From the NCBI GenBank assembly GCA_963741565.1, contig CAVUIK010000014.1:13005-77004 (forward strand): 64,000 bases of DNA, written 5' to 3'. Under the pieces are notes generated by a model. That model was not told the origin of the DNA. It ran no database searches and saw only the letters and a list, made by a program, of their open reading frames with translations. This DNA is from Ga0077555 sp963741565. Lineage in GTDB: Bacteria; Pseudomonadota; Alphaproteobacteria; Rhizobiales; Hyphomicrobiaceae. Both the position numbers and the translations under genes were made by a program. This document shows, piece by piece, positions 1 through 7,982 of the stretch (the stretch's first letter is position 1; the number at the start of each line of letters is the position of its first letter).

Positions 1-68
1 TGCGACAAGGCATGCGCTGCTGCGAGGCCTGCCGGTCCGCCTCCGACGATGAGAATGGGTTTGGTCAT
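1..68 (-). CDS. FAD-dependent oxidoreductase N-terminus, probable sHdrA (partial)
   Basis: Only the first 22 codons lie in the window; the gene runs off the left edge. The peptide starts MTKPILIVGGGPAGLAAAHA, a textbook Rossmann FAD-binding GxGxxG-type start. It follows hdrB on the same strand after a 133-base repeat-filled gap. The family-level call (HdrA-like flavoprotein of the sHdr complex) is inferred from this motif plus the position after HdrC- and HdrB-like genes. The order C-B-A matches the first half of the known shdrC1-B1-A-hyp-C2-B2 arrangement. Any other FAD oxidoreductase would also fit 22 residues. Confidence 0.6.
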   Translation of the reverse strand, partial: MTKPILIVGGGPAGLAAAHALS

Positions 69-201
69 TGTGCTCTACTCCCTCTCCCGATTGTCTGCAT
101 TCCAATGGAGAGGGTCGGGGTGAGGGGCGGCAAAGGGCTCCGAGCAAGCGGCCACCCTAACCCTCTCCCCGCACAAGTGCAGAGTGCGGAGAGAGGGGAT
201 A
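69..201. repeat. Intergenic palindromic repeat element
   Basis: Between hdrB and the hdrA-like start lie paired arms: CCCTCTCCC near 78-88 against GGAGAGGGTCGGGG near 107-121, and CCACCCTAACCCTCTCCCC near 152-170 against GGAGAGAGGGG near 187-197. This is the style of dispersed CCCTCTCC palindromes found in many Rhizobiales genomes (established as a pattern, not identified here by search). It could form stem-loops in the sHdr transcript and modulate expression between hdrB and hdrA. Confidence 0.6.
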
Positions 202-1581
202 TCATTGCGGCGGCGGCGGGATGACTTCCCGTGTCACCGGCTTGAACCCGGGTCCGCTGGTCAGCCGAAGACGTGGATCGTAGAGCTGGTCAGGCTTGGT
301 GCCAGACTGGATCTGGCGCAGATAGGCCTCGAACCCGGCCTTGCTGGTTTGCCAGTCGATGCCAAGTTTCTCGAGTAAGCCTTCGATGGGTGAGGCGTGC
401 CAGTGCGTCTGCACGATCTTGTAGGGATCGGCGCCACACAGCAGCGCCGCCATCTGGCAGTCTGCCAAGACGGGCAGCGCCACCTCTTTGCCGTCGCCTT
501 GCGCCTTCGAGATCCACTGGTTCTTGTCGAGGGTGGTGATACAGCCGGTGTCGTGGCCGATCATCACGTCGGCCTTGGCCTCTTCGACAGCGACGCGAAT
601 TTTTCGGTCGATGGCGAACGAGCGCGTGAATTCGCGCTCCGAGATGATGTGGCGGAATCCAAAGCCGCAGCAGTCGTACCAGGTCTTGTAGTCGATCACC
701 TGGACGCCCATGGCCTGCATCAGGCCCGTGGAGACGGCGACGCGGTTGCCGTCAAGAACGCTGTCGTCATAGATCGCATCTTCCGGCACCATCTTGTAGA
801 CATGGCAAGCGGGATGGATGGTGGCGCGAACCTGCGAGGCGTCGATGATCTGATGCTTTGCAATGTCGCCGCGCACGACATGCAACCATTCGGAATAGTG
901 AACGATCTCTTCGGGAATCAGCAGCTTGCCGTCGACCAGACGTCCGAGCTTGGCCAGGATCTTCTTCACACTCTCGCGCAGCTTCGCGGAGTGGATCAGA
1001 TACTGGCGGACCTCCTTGTAGTTGCCGAAGCTCGTGCCGCAGTGAACCAGCGGGTAGTAGTGTCCTGCGGTGCCGCCGTGCGCTTTCGCCGAAACGTAGG
1101 CCTGATGGAAATTGCGAAGGAATACGGCCGCCAGGCTTTCCAGATTGCCGATGCCGGAGCCGTGATAGTTCCACGCCGTGCAGCTGGTCTGGTCGGTCTC
1201 GTCGAGGTAGTCGGTGCCAAGCTTGTTCTGCAGCCAGAGGAGCGAGACTGGATAGCCTGGAATGTTGCCGCACTGACCGCAGCTTTTGTGATGCCAGAGC
1301 GCGGTGGTCGGGATCTTCTTGTCCCAGCCATAGAGTGTTTTCACGGTGACGGGTTTGTGCGCGTCGGTGACGCGGTGGACAACGATCTCGCCATCCTTTT
1401 CCAGTTGCCACATGGCGTCGCGGACGTCGGCGACGCGATCCTTGTTGGTCGCCATCGAGCGCCGGTCGATCCGCTGCTCGACCCATTGCGTCGCGAGCTG
1501 CGCCTCGGTGGTCGATAAATTGGCTGGCTTCCATTCGGTACCATGGCCGGTGAAGCGCTCGCCGTTGGTTGTCTCTGTCAT
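202..1581 (-). CDS. Heterodisulfide reductase subunit B-like protein (sHdrB)
   Basis: 459 residues with cysteine-rich CCG-type motifs: C101-x2-C104, C134 and C181 in the N-terminal half, then C259, the C304-C305 pair in the context YDCCGFGF, and C347 (HDTGC) in the C-terminal half. Such motifs hold noncubane iron-sulfur clusters in HdrB and related subunits. In sulfur oxidisers the sHdr complex is a cytoplasmic machine that oxidises sulfane sulfur delivered by carrier proteins and works with a lipoate-binding protein. The protein is longer than methanogen HdrB (about 300 residues). Located downstream of an hdrC-like gene and a VOC gene and before an FAD protein, which argues for the B1 position; B2 cannot be excluded. 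Confidence 0.85.
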   Translation of the reverse strand: MTETTNGERFTGHGTEWKPANLSTTEAQLATQWVEQRIDRRSMATNKDRVADVRDAMWQLEKDGEIVVHRVTDAHKPVTVKTLYGWDKKIPTTALWHHKSCGQCGNIPGYPVSLLWLQNKLGTDYLDETDQTSCTAWNYHGSGIGNLESLAAVFLRNFHQAYVSAKAHGGTAGHYYPLVHCGTSFGNYKEVRQYLIHSAKLRESVKKILAKLGRLVDGKLLIPEEIVHYSEWLHVVRGDIAKHQIIDASQVRATIHPACHVYKMVPEDAIYDDSVLDGNRVAVSTGLMQAMGVQVIDYKTWYDCCGFGFRHIISEREFTRSFAIDRKIRVAVEEAKADVMIGHDTGCITTLDKNQWISKAQGDGKEVALPVLADCQMAALLCGADPYKIVQTHWHASPIEGLLEKLGIDWQTSKAGFEAYLRQIQSGTKPDQLYDPRLRLTSGPGFKPVTREVIPPPPQ

Positions 1582-1585
1582 GCCG

Positions 1586-2092
1586 TCAGCCCTTCTTCTT
1601 CGCCGCCTTCTTCGCCGGCGCCGATTCGGTTTGCGCCATCATCGCGTCGAGCCGCTTCTGCATTTCTTTTGGGGACACGTCCTCAATATGCTGTTGGAGC
1701 ATCCAGACATGACCGAAAGGATCCTCGATCTGACCGGAACGATCGCCGTAGAACTCGTCCGTTGGGGGGCGTGTCAATTTCGCGCCGGCGGCGACAGCTT
1801 TCTTGATGGCCGCGTCGCAGTCCTTGACCATGATGGCCATCGCGAACGTGGTGCCTTTCAATGACTTCGGTCCGAGAACTTTCATCTCGGGGAATTCATC
1901 GGATAGCATCACCACACAGCCGTTGATGTCGAGTTCCGCATGCCCAAGACGGTTGCCCATGGTGAGCCGGAACCGTTCCTTCGCGCCAAACGCCTTCTTA
2001 TAGAACGCCACGGCATCCGCTGCTCCCTTCACACGCAGATAGGGCATCACGGCTTGGTAGCCGGCGGGGACGTTTGATTTCTTGGCTGGCAT
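1586..2092 (-). CDS. VOC superfamily (PhnB/glyoxalase-like) protein
   Basis: 168 residues from the start MPAKKSNVPAGYQAVMPYL; the open frame extends upstream to 2176 but that part is repeat DNA. The fold is read from AVAFYKKAFGAKE, GHAELDING and EDPFGHVWMLQQH, typical of PhnB-like vicinal oxygen chelate proteins. The C-terminus is Lys/Ala rich. It ends 4 bases before hdrB, so it is cotranscribed, yet a VOC protein is not a known part of the sHdr complex. The catalytic activity cannot be assigned from sequence alone. Confidence 0.85.
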   Translation of the reverse strand: MPAKKSNVPAGYQAVMPYLRVKGAADAVAFYKKAFGAKERFRLTMGNRLGHAELDINGCVVMLSDEFPEMKVLGPKSLKGTTFAMAIMVKDCDAAIKKAVAAGAKLTRPPTDEFYGDRSGQIEDPFGHVWMLQQHIEDVSPKEMQKRLDAMMAQTESAPAKKAAKKKG

Positions 2093-2108
2093 TGGCGTCT
2101 CCGTTTCC

Positions 2109-2201
2109 GTAGGGCGCAATAGGCCAATGGCCGTATTGCGCCGTCTCTGTGAGGCGGCGGCGTGCTCCCGGTGCAATGCGCCGCCGGCTATTGCACCCTA
2201 C
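2109..2201. repeat. MITE-like palindromic element between hdrC and the VOC gene
   Basis: A 93-base stretch is bounded by 14-base inverted repeats, GTAGGGCGCAATAG at 2109-2122 and CTATTGCACCCTAC at 2188-2201 (13 of 14 match as inverted copies). The interior is GC rich and has further short inverted pieces. The right arm supplies the TAG stop codon of hdrC (2198-2200), so the element has become part of the coding region end. No transposase is inside. It resembles dispersed non-autonomous elements. Confidence 0.65.
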
Positions 2202-2938
2202 GCATCCTCCTGCTCTTCGAGGAAGTCTTTCCAGTCGTCGCGCTTTTCCTGCATGATATCGGTGATGACGTCGAACAAGTTTTCGTCGATACCTTCGAGC
2301 TGGTCGAGAACACCGGTCATCTCCCAGATCGTATAGAGTTCGACGGATGTCTTCAGGTTGACCTCCCAAGCGGTCGCCGTCGTATTCAGGGTTGCCATCG
2401 GGATCGCTTGGCGCAGCAACTTCAACGGCGCCTCGACCTTCGATATATTCGGACCCCAGTCCGCAAATGCCTGAGCGTTGATCATATCGGGGGCCAGCTG
2501 GTTGCCGGTCGAGATCAGCTTCAACATGACACGGCTGAACGGGCGCAGCACGTCCTTGGCGCTTTGCATTTGATGTTTGATCGCGACTTCGCGCATCAGC
2601 ATCACGAGGCCGCCGGGCGAATTCTTGAATGGGCAGCGGGCGGCGCATGTGTAGCACTGCGCGCAGGACCAGATTTTCTCCTGCATCGCGTCGTAGATGC
2701 CTTCGAGATTTTCGGTCCACAACAGCTGGACGATCTCGCGCGGGGAAAAGTCGTAATAGTGGGCGGCGGGGCACGTGGCGGTACAGATGCCGCAGTTCAG
2801 GCAGCCATTCAGTTCGTGATCGAAGCGCATGTCGTCTTGCAGATCGCGGAAGATCGCCTCGAGCTTGGCGCGCGGCACGACGGGCGCCTCGGAGATCGGA
2901 TCGCCAATGAAATCCTGCACGCGCGTATATGCGCTCAT
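2198..2938 (-). CDS. Heterodisulfide reductase subunit C-like ferredoxin protein (sHdrC)
   Basis: 246 residues with two 4Fe-4S motifs, C46-xx-C49-xx-C52-xxx-C56 (CLNCGICTATCP) and C92-xx-C95-xx-C98-xxx-C102 (CAQCYTCAARCP), as expected for HdrC, which transfers electrons between HdrB and the flavoprotein HdrA. The helical C-terminal half ends in an acidic tail (EEQEDA). The stop codon lies inside the inverted-repeat element. Gene order hdrC-(VOC)-hdrB-(hdrA) suggests it is the C1 paralogue of an shdr cluster that continues left of the window. Confidence 0.85.
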   Translation of the reverse strand: MSAYTRVQDFIGDPISEAPVVPRAKLEAIFRDLQDDMRFDHELNGCLNCGICTATCPAAHYYDFSPREIVQLLWTENLEGIYDAMQEKIWSCAQCYTCAARCPFKNSPGGLVMLMREVAIKHQMQSAKDVLRPFSRVMLKLISTGNQLAPDMINAQAFADWGPNISKVEAPLKLLRQAIPMATLNTTATAWEVNLKTSVELYTIWEMTGVLDQLEGIDENLFDVITDIMQEKRDDWKDFLEEQEDA

Positions 2939-3039
2939 GCGGCCCTCTCAGCCCAGGCTTGGTCGATTTACCGGCGCGAGCGTAGTCATCAGATTGGGGG
3001 TGAGCAAGTAGATATTCAAATTATCGAATATTCTGATCT

Positions 3040-3768
3040 TCAGGTCGATGATGTGATCCAACCCGTCGCGGAAACGAGGCCTGTCATGATGGGTATCAGC
3101 GCGTCCTCAATCGATCGAGTGGCTTGCGCGATCGCTTCGAGGGCGTCGACTGAGTTGGCGGGCGCGTCCTCGGCTTCCATGATGAGATCCTCAATCATGG
3201 CGCGCCGGATGCCCGGATGCCCAGCGAAGCCGAAGGCATTGCGGCCGATTTGGAAGACGGCGGGTCGATCGGCTGCGTCGATGGCCAGAATTGAGGCATA
3301 GGCCGGGGGGCACGGCCGGTCCCGCATGTAGACGGCCATCGGAAACGCATCCGGCAGGAAGCCGCCGAGAGCGTCGGGCGTCGAGCGCCGCATCATGGCG
3401 AGGTCGAGCACCAGTGGGCTTTGCTCGGCAGTGCCCTCGGCCGCGAGCGAAAGGATCTGCGCGCCGAGGCCGAATGCGACGACAGGTTTGTCCAGCATCA
3501 GGCAGGCGCGAGCGAGGCGAACTTCGGCGTCGAGCGTCGGCAGTACGTGATCTGGTGTGGCGGCACCCCAAGGTCCGCCTCCGAGCAATATCAGGCCGTC
3601 ACCCAGCGTTTCGATGCTCGGTAAATTGCCGCCAGGGGTGAACGGGCGCGCATAGCCGAAGCGAACGCCCCGCCCTTCGAGATGATCCTCGATGGCGCCG
3701 AGCCATTCGGACTGCGTGTGCTGGACGACGGAGACGTACTTCATGGGTTGGCTGGTGCGGGCATTCAC
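3040..3768 (-). CDS. Class I glutamine amidotransferase-like protein of the sHdr/lipoate cluster
   Basis: 242 residues from a GTG that overlaps the upstream stop (GTGA); an internal ATG eight codons later (position 3744) is an alternative start. The fold is suggested by LILLGGGPWGA, the elbow PVVAFGLGAQILS and FAGHPG near the expected histidine. In active class I enzymes the elbow is GxCxGxQ; here the cysteine position is glycine, so the classical glutaminase reaction is unlikely. GATase-like genes are known companions of lipS1/lipS2 in sHdr loci; the role is unknown. Confidence 0.7.
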   Translation of the reverse strand: MNARTSQPMKYVSVVQHTQSEWLGAIEDHLEGRGVRFGYARPFTPGGNLPSIETLGDGLILLGGGPWGAATPDHVLPTLDAEVRLARACLMLDKPVVAFGLGAQILSLAAEGTAEQSPLVLDLAMMRRSTPDALGGFLPDAFPMAVYMRDRPCPPAYASILAIDAADRPAVFQIGRNAFGFAGHPGIRRAMIEDLIMEAEDAPANSVDALEAIAQATRSIEDALIPIMTGLVSATGWITSST

Positions 3769-5054
3769 ACGTCCAGTTCTTCGCCGTCGACGTAGGGGGC
3801 ACCGGGCTTTTCGCGGCCGAGCTGGTGGCGGATCTTGCGCAGGTCGGATGGCTTGGGCTGGAACGGATAGCTCGCGATGTTCGATGGCGGGCTGTCACCA
3901 TAGGGCCGATCGCAGGCTGAGAGATCTTCGCGCACTTTGCCGGGACAGCCGGATGTCCTGAACGCGAGACCTTGGTCAATGATCGTATCGAGTTCTGAAC
4001 CTGGAATACCGAAGTCGGTAATGCGGCCGAGGTCGTCGAAGCGCATCTGATCGACGCGCACACCTCGGTAGTCGATGAGATAGCGGGCGAGCTGCACACG
4101 CCGCCACTGATCGCGCGGGGTCGCTGGCAGATGATCCATCAGCGATCCCTTCTCGGGAAAGAAACAGAACATGTGGCTGTGGCCGCCCATATCGACGAGG
4201 CGTTGCACCAGATGTAGGGTCTCTGCCTCGGTTTCGCCCATACCGACGATCAGATGCGCGCCGAACTTCTCGCGACCAAAAATGTCGCGCGCGTCCTCCA
4301 GGATTTCCCAGTATTTGGCCCACGAATGCGGCGACTGCACCCCCTTGCCACGCGTGCGGTCGAAGATGTCGGGCGTCACGGCATCGAGCGCCACGGTGAA
4401 GATGTCGGCACCAAGCTCATGCAGGCGTTTGACGTCGGCGCGCGACATGGTGGTGGGGTTGGACAAGATGGATACCGGCACCGTGGCAGGATCGATGCGG
4501 TCCGTCCAATGCTTGAGGACGGTAACCGTATCGGCATCCGAGTTGGGATGCGTAATCATCGAGATGCACATGCGGTGGAATGGTGTCTTGTTGCCGTCGG
4601 CCGCCACCTTCTCGACGATTTCGGCCATCGGAACCGCGGGCCAATCGACGCGGATGAAGTTGCGGTCGGCATAGTCGCGATCGGCTTCACGGTGACGCGC
4701 CAGTCCGCAGTACGCGCAGTTCGCGCGACAACCTTCGGGATAGGTCAGCAGCAGGTTGAGACAGCGTGTGCACGCGCAGCCGTACATCTTGCCGGGCATC
4801 AGGCCGAGTGTAATCGCGGCCGCGGTCGATATCTGCACGTAGTCGGGCGAGCGCATGTGGGGCGTCAGGCGGTTATTGTTTGGGAGGTAGACGCCTGCAG
4901 GCGGCACGTTCGCGTGTTTGACGCGCGCCCCGTTCTTGGCGTCGCGCGGCGTGACGCCGGGCTGGCGTGGCTGCATCGCGTCGCTCGCGTTGTGGTCGGC
5001 GCCGTGCCGTCCGCTGCGCGAGGGGAGCGCCGCTTCTTGCTTCAAGCACGACAT
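3765..5054 (-). CDS. Radical SAM protein, LipS1/LipS2-type lipoate synthase
   Basis: 429 residues. The radical SAM motif is C109-xxx-C113-xx-C116 in CRANCAYCGLAR, preceded by an extra cysteine group at C93, C95 and C98 (CACTRC) and followed by a C-terminal RTSGCPG. These extra cysteines could hold the auxiliary cluster used as sulfur donor in lipoyl and biotin synthases. It is adjacent to a second radical SAM gene and to sHdr genes. In sHdr organisms the pair LipS1 plus LipS2 makes lipoate on the dedicated lipoate-binding protein LbpA. I cannot say which of the two numbers applies. It overlaps the GATase-like gene by 4 bases. Confidence 0.75.
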   Translation of the reverse strand: MSCLKQEAALPSRSGRHGADHNASDAMQPRQPGVTPRDAKNGARVKHANVPPAGVYLPNNNRLTPHMRSPDYVQISTAAAITLGLMPGKMYGCACTRCLNLLLTYPEGCRANCAYCGLARHREADRDYADRNFIRVDWPAVPMAEIVEKVAADGNKTPFHRMCISMITHPNSDADTVTVLKHWTDRIDPATVPVSILSNPTTMSRADVKRLHELGADIFTVALDAVTPDIFDRTRGKGVQSPHSWAKYWEILEDARDIFGREKFGAHLIVGMGETEAETLHLVQRLVDMGGHSHMFCFFPEKGSLMDHLPATPRDQWRRVQLARYLIDYRGVRVDQMRFDDLGRITDFGIPGSELDTIIDQGLAFRTSGCPGKVREDLSACDRPYGDSPPSNIASYPFQPKPSDLRKIRHQLGREKPGAPYVDGEELDV

Positions 5055-5069
5055 CGATCACCTCATACG

Positions 5070-6143
5070 TCAGGCGGCGCAGGACGATTTCGCCCGGTCT
5101 TCGAAGGGGCCGCCGACCTTGATCGAGCAGCAGGCGTGCTGCTGCACGTAAGGGCGGCCGATTGCATTTGCCAACGCGACGGCACCGTCGGCCGGGAAGG
5201 CAATGCCGTCGAGACCCGCCATGACGGCGTAAGCGTCAGTGACGCGCTTGTGCATGCCAGCCGGCCGCGCGCAACCGAGCAGGACTTGTTTTTCAGGCAA
5301 CCGGCAGCGCGCTTCGAGAAAGAACCGGCCGATGTCGCCAGTGGCGGGCGTCACATACGTGCCAGGCCGGGCATAGAACGGCATGACGACGACCAGGACG
5401 AGTGAATGGATGCCGTGCCGAGCGCAAATGTCGAGCGCGTTGGCCTCGCCGAGGATGCGGCCATAATGCAGGCCGATCACGATGTGCGGGACGACCTCCA
5501 TGCGCGTCGCGCACAGTGCAGCAAGCGTTGCCTCGAAATCGTCGACGGAGCGGTCGAGATGATAGACGTCGCGGATCGTCTCGGTGGCGCCGATGACGTC
5601 CATCATAGCCGTGTCGACACCGGCGCTTTCCATCTGCCGCGCGCGCGGCGCGTCGGTCAGCGCCGAATGGATTGCGATCTTGAGGTGCGGGAAGTCGCGC
5701 TTCAGGCCTTCGACGACCGGGAGATAACGCTCGTACTTGATTTCGTTGCGTCGGTTGGAGCCACCCGAGAGGAGAAATCCCTGGAGGTCCTGCAGCAGGA
5801 TCAGATCGCGGACCTTCCGATCGAGCATCTCGGGTGACGTCGCGGGGATCATCGGTTCCAGGATCTTGGCCTGGCAGTGGTCGCAGTCGAGCGCGCAGGC
5901 GCCAGCCGTTACCGAGAATGCGGGAAACGAATTCTTGGCGCAAGCCGAGAGCTCGGACGAGCTATAGTCCTTGAAAGTCGGCGTCGAGAAGCGAATCGAT
6001 GGTAGCGGCGCGCGTTCGGCGCGGGACTGCAGTTCGGCAACGAGTGCCGGTTCGAATGTGGCGTCTTCCAGTGGTTCAATGGCGGCGATGTGCCGATGCC
6101 AGGGCGTCGACCGGTGTGTGCTCAAAGTTGGTTGTGCCGTCAT
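5070..6143 (-). CDS. Radical SAM protein, second LipS1/LipS2-type lipoate synthase
   Basis: 357 residues starting at an ATG that overlaps the soxB stop codon (ATGA at 6140-6143); a longer open frame upstream lies within soxB and is not used. The radical SAM motif is C83-xxx-C87-xx-C90 (CALDCDHC), preceded by C69. Later motifs include LLSGGSNRR, a SAM-contacting type stretch, and a cysteine-containing C-terminus (QQHACCSIKVGG). The biotin-synthase-like layout and the neighbouring radical SAM gene support a LipS-type function in lipoate assembly for the sHdr pathway. Translational coupling to soxB ties thiosulfate cleavage and lipoate synthesis to one transcript. Confidence 0.75.
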   Translation of the reverse strand: MTAQPTLSTHRSTPWHRHIAAIEPLEDATFEPALVAELQSRAERAPLPSIRFSTPTFKDYSSSELSACAKNSFPAFSVTAGACALDCDHCQAKILEPMIPATSPEMLDRKVRDLILLQDLQGFLLSGGSNRRNEIKYERYLPVVEGLKRDFPHLKIAIHSALTDAPRARQMESAGVDTAMMDVIGATETIRDVYHLDRSVDDFEATLAALCATRMEVVPHIVIGLHYGRILGEANALDICARHGIHSLVLVVVMPFYARPGTYVTPATGDIGRFFLEARCRLPEKQVLLGCARPAGMHKRVTDAYAVMAGLDGIAFPADGAVALANAIGRPYVQQHACCSIKVGGPFEDRAKSSCAA

Positions 6144-7856
6144 GCTCGGCTCCGGACAACTTTCACGGCGGTTGCCGTATTCGATCTGATAACCTGACGC
6201 TTCTTGAGATGGTTGCCGACCACGTCCCAGATCGGCGGGCCTTGCGTCGCCTCGTTCACCGAGGCCCAACCCGCGACGACATAGACTTTGGCCGGATCGA
6301 TTGGTGTGCCGGTCTTCAAGTGCGTCATCCCCGAAATACGCTGGCCCATCGGTTTGTCTACGTTGATCGTATAACCCATTCCGGCAACGCGAACCATGTC
6401 ACCGCCCTGTTGATAGTAGGGATCGGGATTGAAGAGGTTGTCGGCGACGTCTTCGAGGATCATTTTGATCATCTCGCCGGTCATCGGCGTCCGATAGGTG
6501 CTGGGATAGCTGATCGCGGTGGCGTTGTAGACCTCCTCCCAGTGGATGGACTGACCGGGCAGGATCGAGGTGCCCCAACGGAAGCCGGGCGAGAAGGAAA
6601 TCTCGGCATCACGCTCGGCCAGCAGTGCGTCGCCGATCATATCGTCGAGCGTTCCATTAAAGTTGCCGCGCCGATAGAGCAGCGTCTCGGCGCGGGCCAG
6701 CTCGGTCTTGAGCATGGCCTCGTGTGGTGCGCGGACGCTGGCAATCAACGCGGCCATCTCCGGGTCCGGGGTGATGGCGTCCGTCAAGACGGGAATCAAA
6801 GCATAGCTATGATCGGACATTCGGCCATCGCGCATCTCGATGTCGAGCCGAGAGAGAAATTTTGTGTGCGAGCCGGAGGCGACAAGCAACGTCTGGCGAA
6901 CCTTGACGGGGACCGGGAGAGCGTCATGGGTGTGGCCGGTGAGGATAATGTCGATGCCATCAACGCGGCCGGCGAGCTTGCGGTCGACGTCAAATCCATT
7001 ATGCGACAGCAAGACCACGAGTTGCGCGCCACCTGCGCGGGCGGCCTTCACGCTCTTTCGAATGTCACTCTCACGAATTCCGAACGACCAGTTGGGCATC
7101 ATCCATCGCGGGTTCGCGATTGGCGTGAACGGGAAGGCTTGGCCGATGACGGCGATCTTGATCCCGGCCTTTTCGATCAGCTTGGTAGATTGGAATACCG
7201 GCTCGTCGAATTCGGTGTCACGGATATTGTTGGCGAGGAATGTCGTGCGGAGCTGACCCGGGCGATACTTGTCGCCGAACAGGGCCCGCATGCGCTCGTG
7301 ACCGAGGGTGAACTCCCAGTGGCCGGTCGTTGCCTCGAAGCCAAGCGTGTCGAGGACGGCGGCCATATCTGCGCCGCCTGACTTCATGACCGTGTAGGAG
7401 CCGTGAAGTGTATCGCCACCATCGAGTAGCAAGGTCCGGTCGGCGCCGCGCTCGGCCCGGATCGCCTTGATCAGGGTCGCCATACGGTCCATGCCGCCGA
7501 CGCGGCCATACGTCTTCGCGAGCTCAGAAAAATCGACGTCCGTCAGTGCGTACTGGAGATGCGAGCCGGGTGCGATGCCGAAGGCTGAGAGATAGTCCGC
7601 GCCGGTGATATGCGGCGGGTGGCCGTAGACGTCGCCGACCCCGAGATTGACGGACGGCTCGCGGAAGTAATGCGGCATCAGCTGACCATGACAATCCGTC
7701 ATGTGCAGGATGGTCAGCTGGCCCTTCGAACTCGAAACGCAAGAGATCGGCTTGCGTGATGCGCTGCTGCGCCGCCAAACGGGCCACGCCGCCGGTTAAC
7801 CCAGTGAGCGCACCTGTGGCGATCGCGACCTGCAGAAAATCCCGACGGGAAAGCAT
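6140..7856 (-). CDS. soxB: Thiosulfohydrolase SoxB, frame interrupted by one base
   Basis: SoxB is the periplasmic dimanganese hydrolase that releases sulfate from SoxY-bound cysteine S-thiosulfonate. The start at 7856 gives a Tat signal (MLSRRDFLQVAIATGAL). The main body carries the 5'-nucleotidase-family metal motifs TDCHGQL, GGDTLHG, TTGHWEFTLG, LSHNGFD and TGHTHD. The signal and the body are in different frames. Removing one base near 7727-7734 gives a continuous LLRFESKGQLTILHMTDCHG junction typical of SoxB. This is either a sequencing error or a recent inactivation. No soxA/X/Y/Z is in the window. Total length would be about 572 residues, as expected. Confidence 0.9.
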
Positions 7857-7982
7857 CCAGCGCCTTGCTCATTAGTCCAGGATGGACCCGCGACCATCCA
7901 CAACTCGCAGACACTAGCATATTTGCACAACAGGCAACACGCATCGGTGTCGCCAACGAGGTGGGGTAGGCGAAGTCATTCG

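Noticed and set aside
70..200. CRISPR-like repeats
   Set aside because: The repeated CCCTCTCC units are inverted and of unequal spacing, not direct repeats with spacers.
397..1518. Long plus-strand open frame opposite hdrB
   Set aside because: It has no domain and mirrors the high-GC hdrB gene, whose cysteine motifs prove the minus strand is coding.
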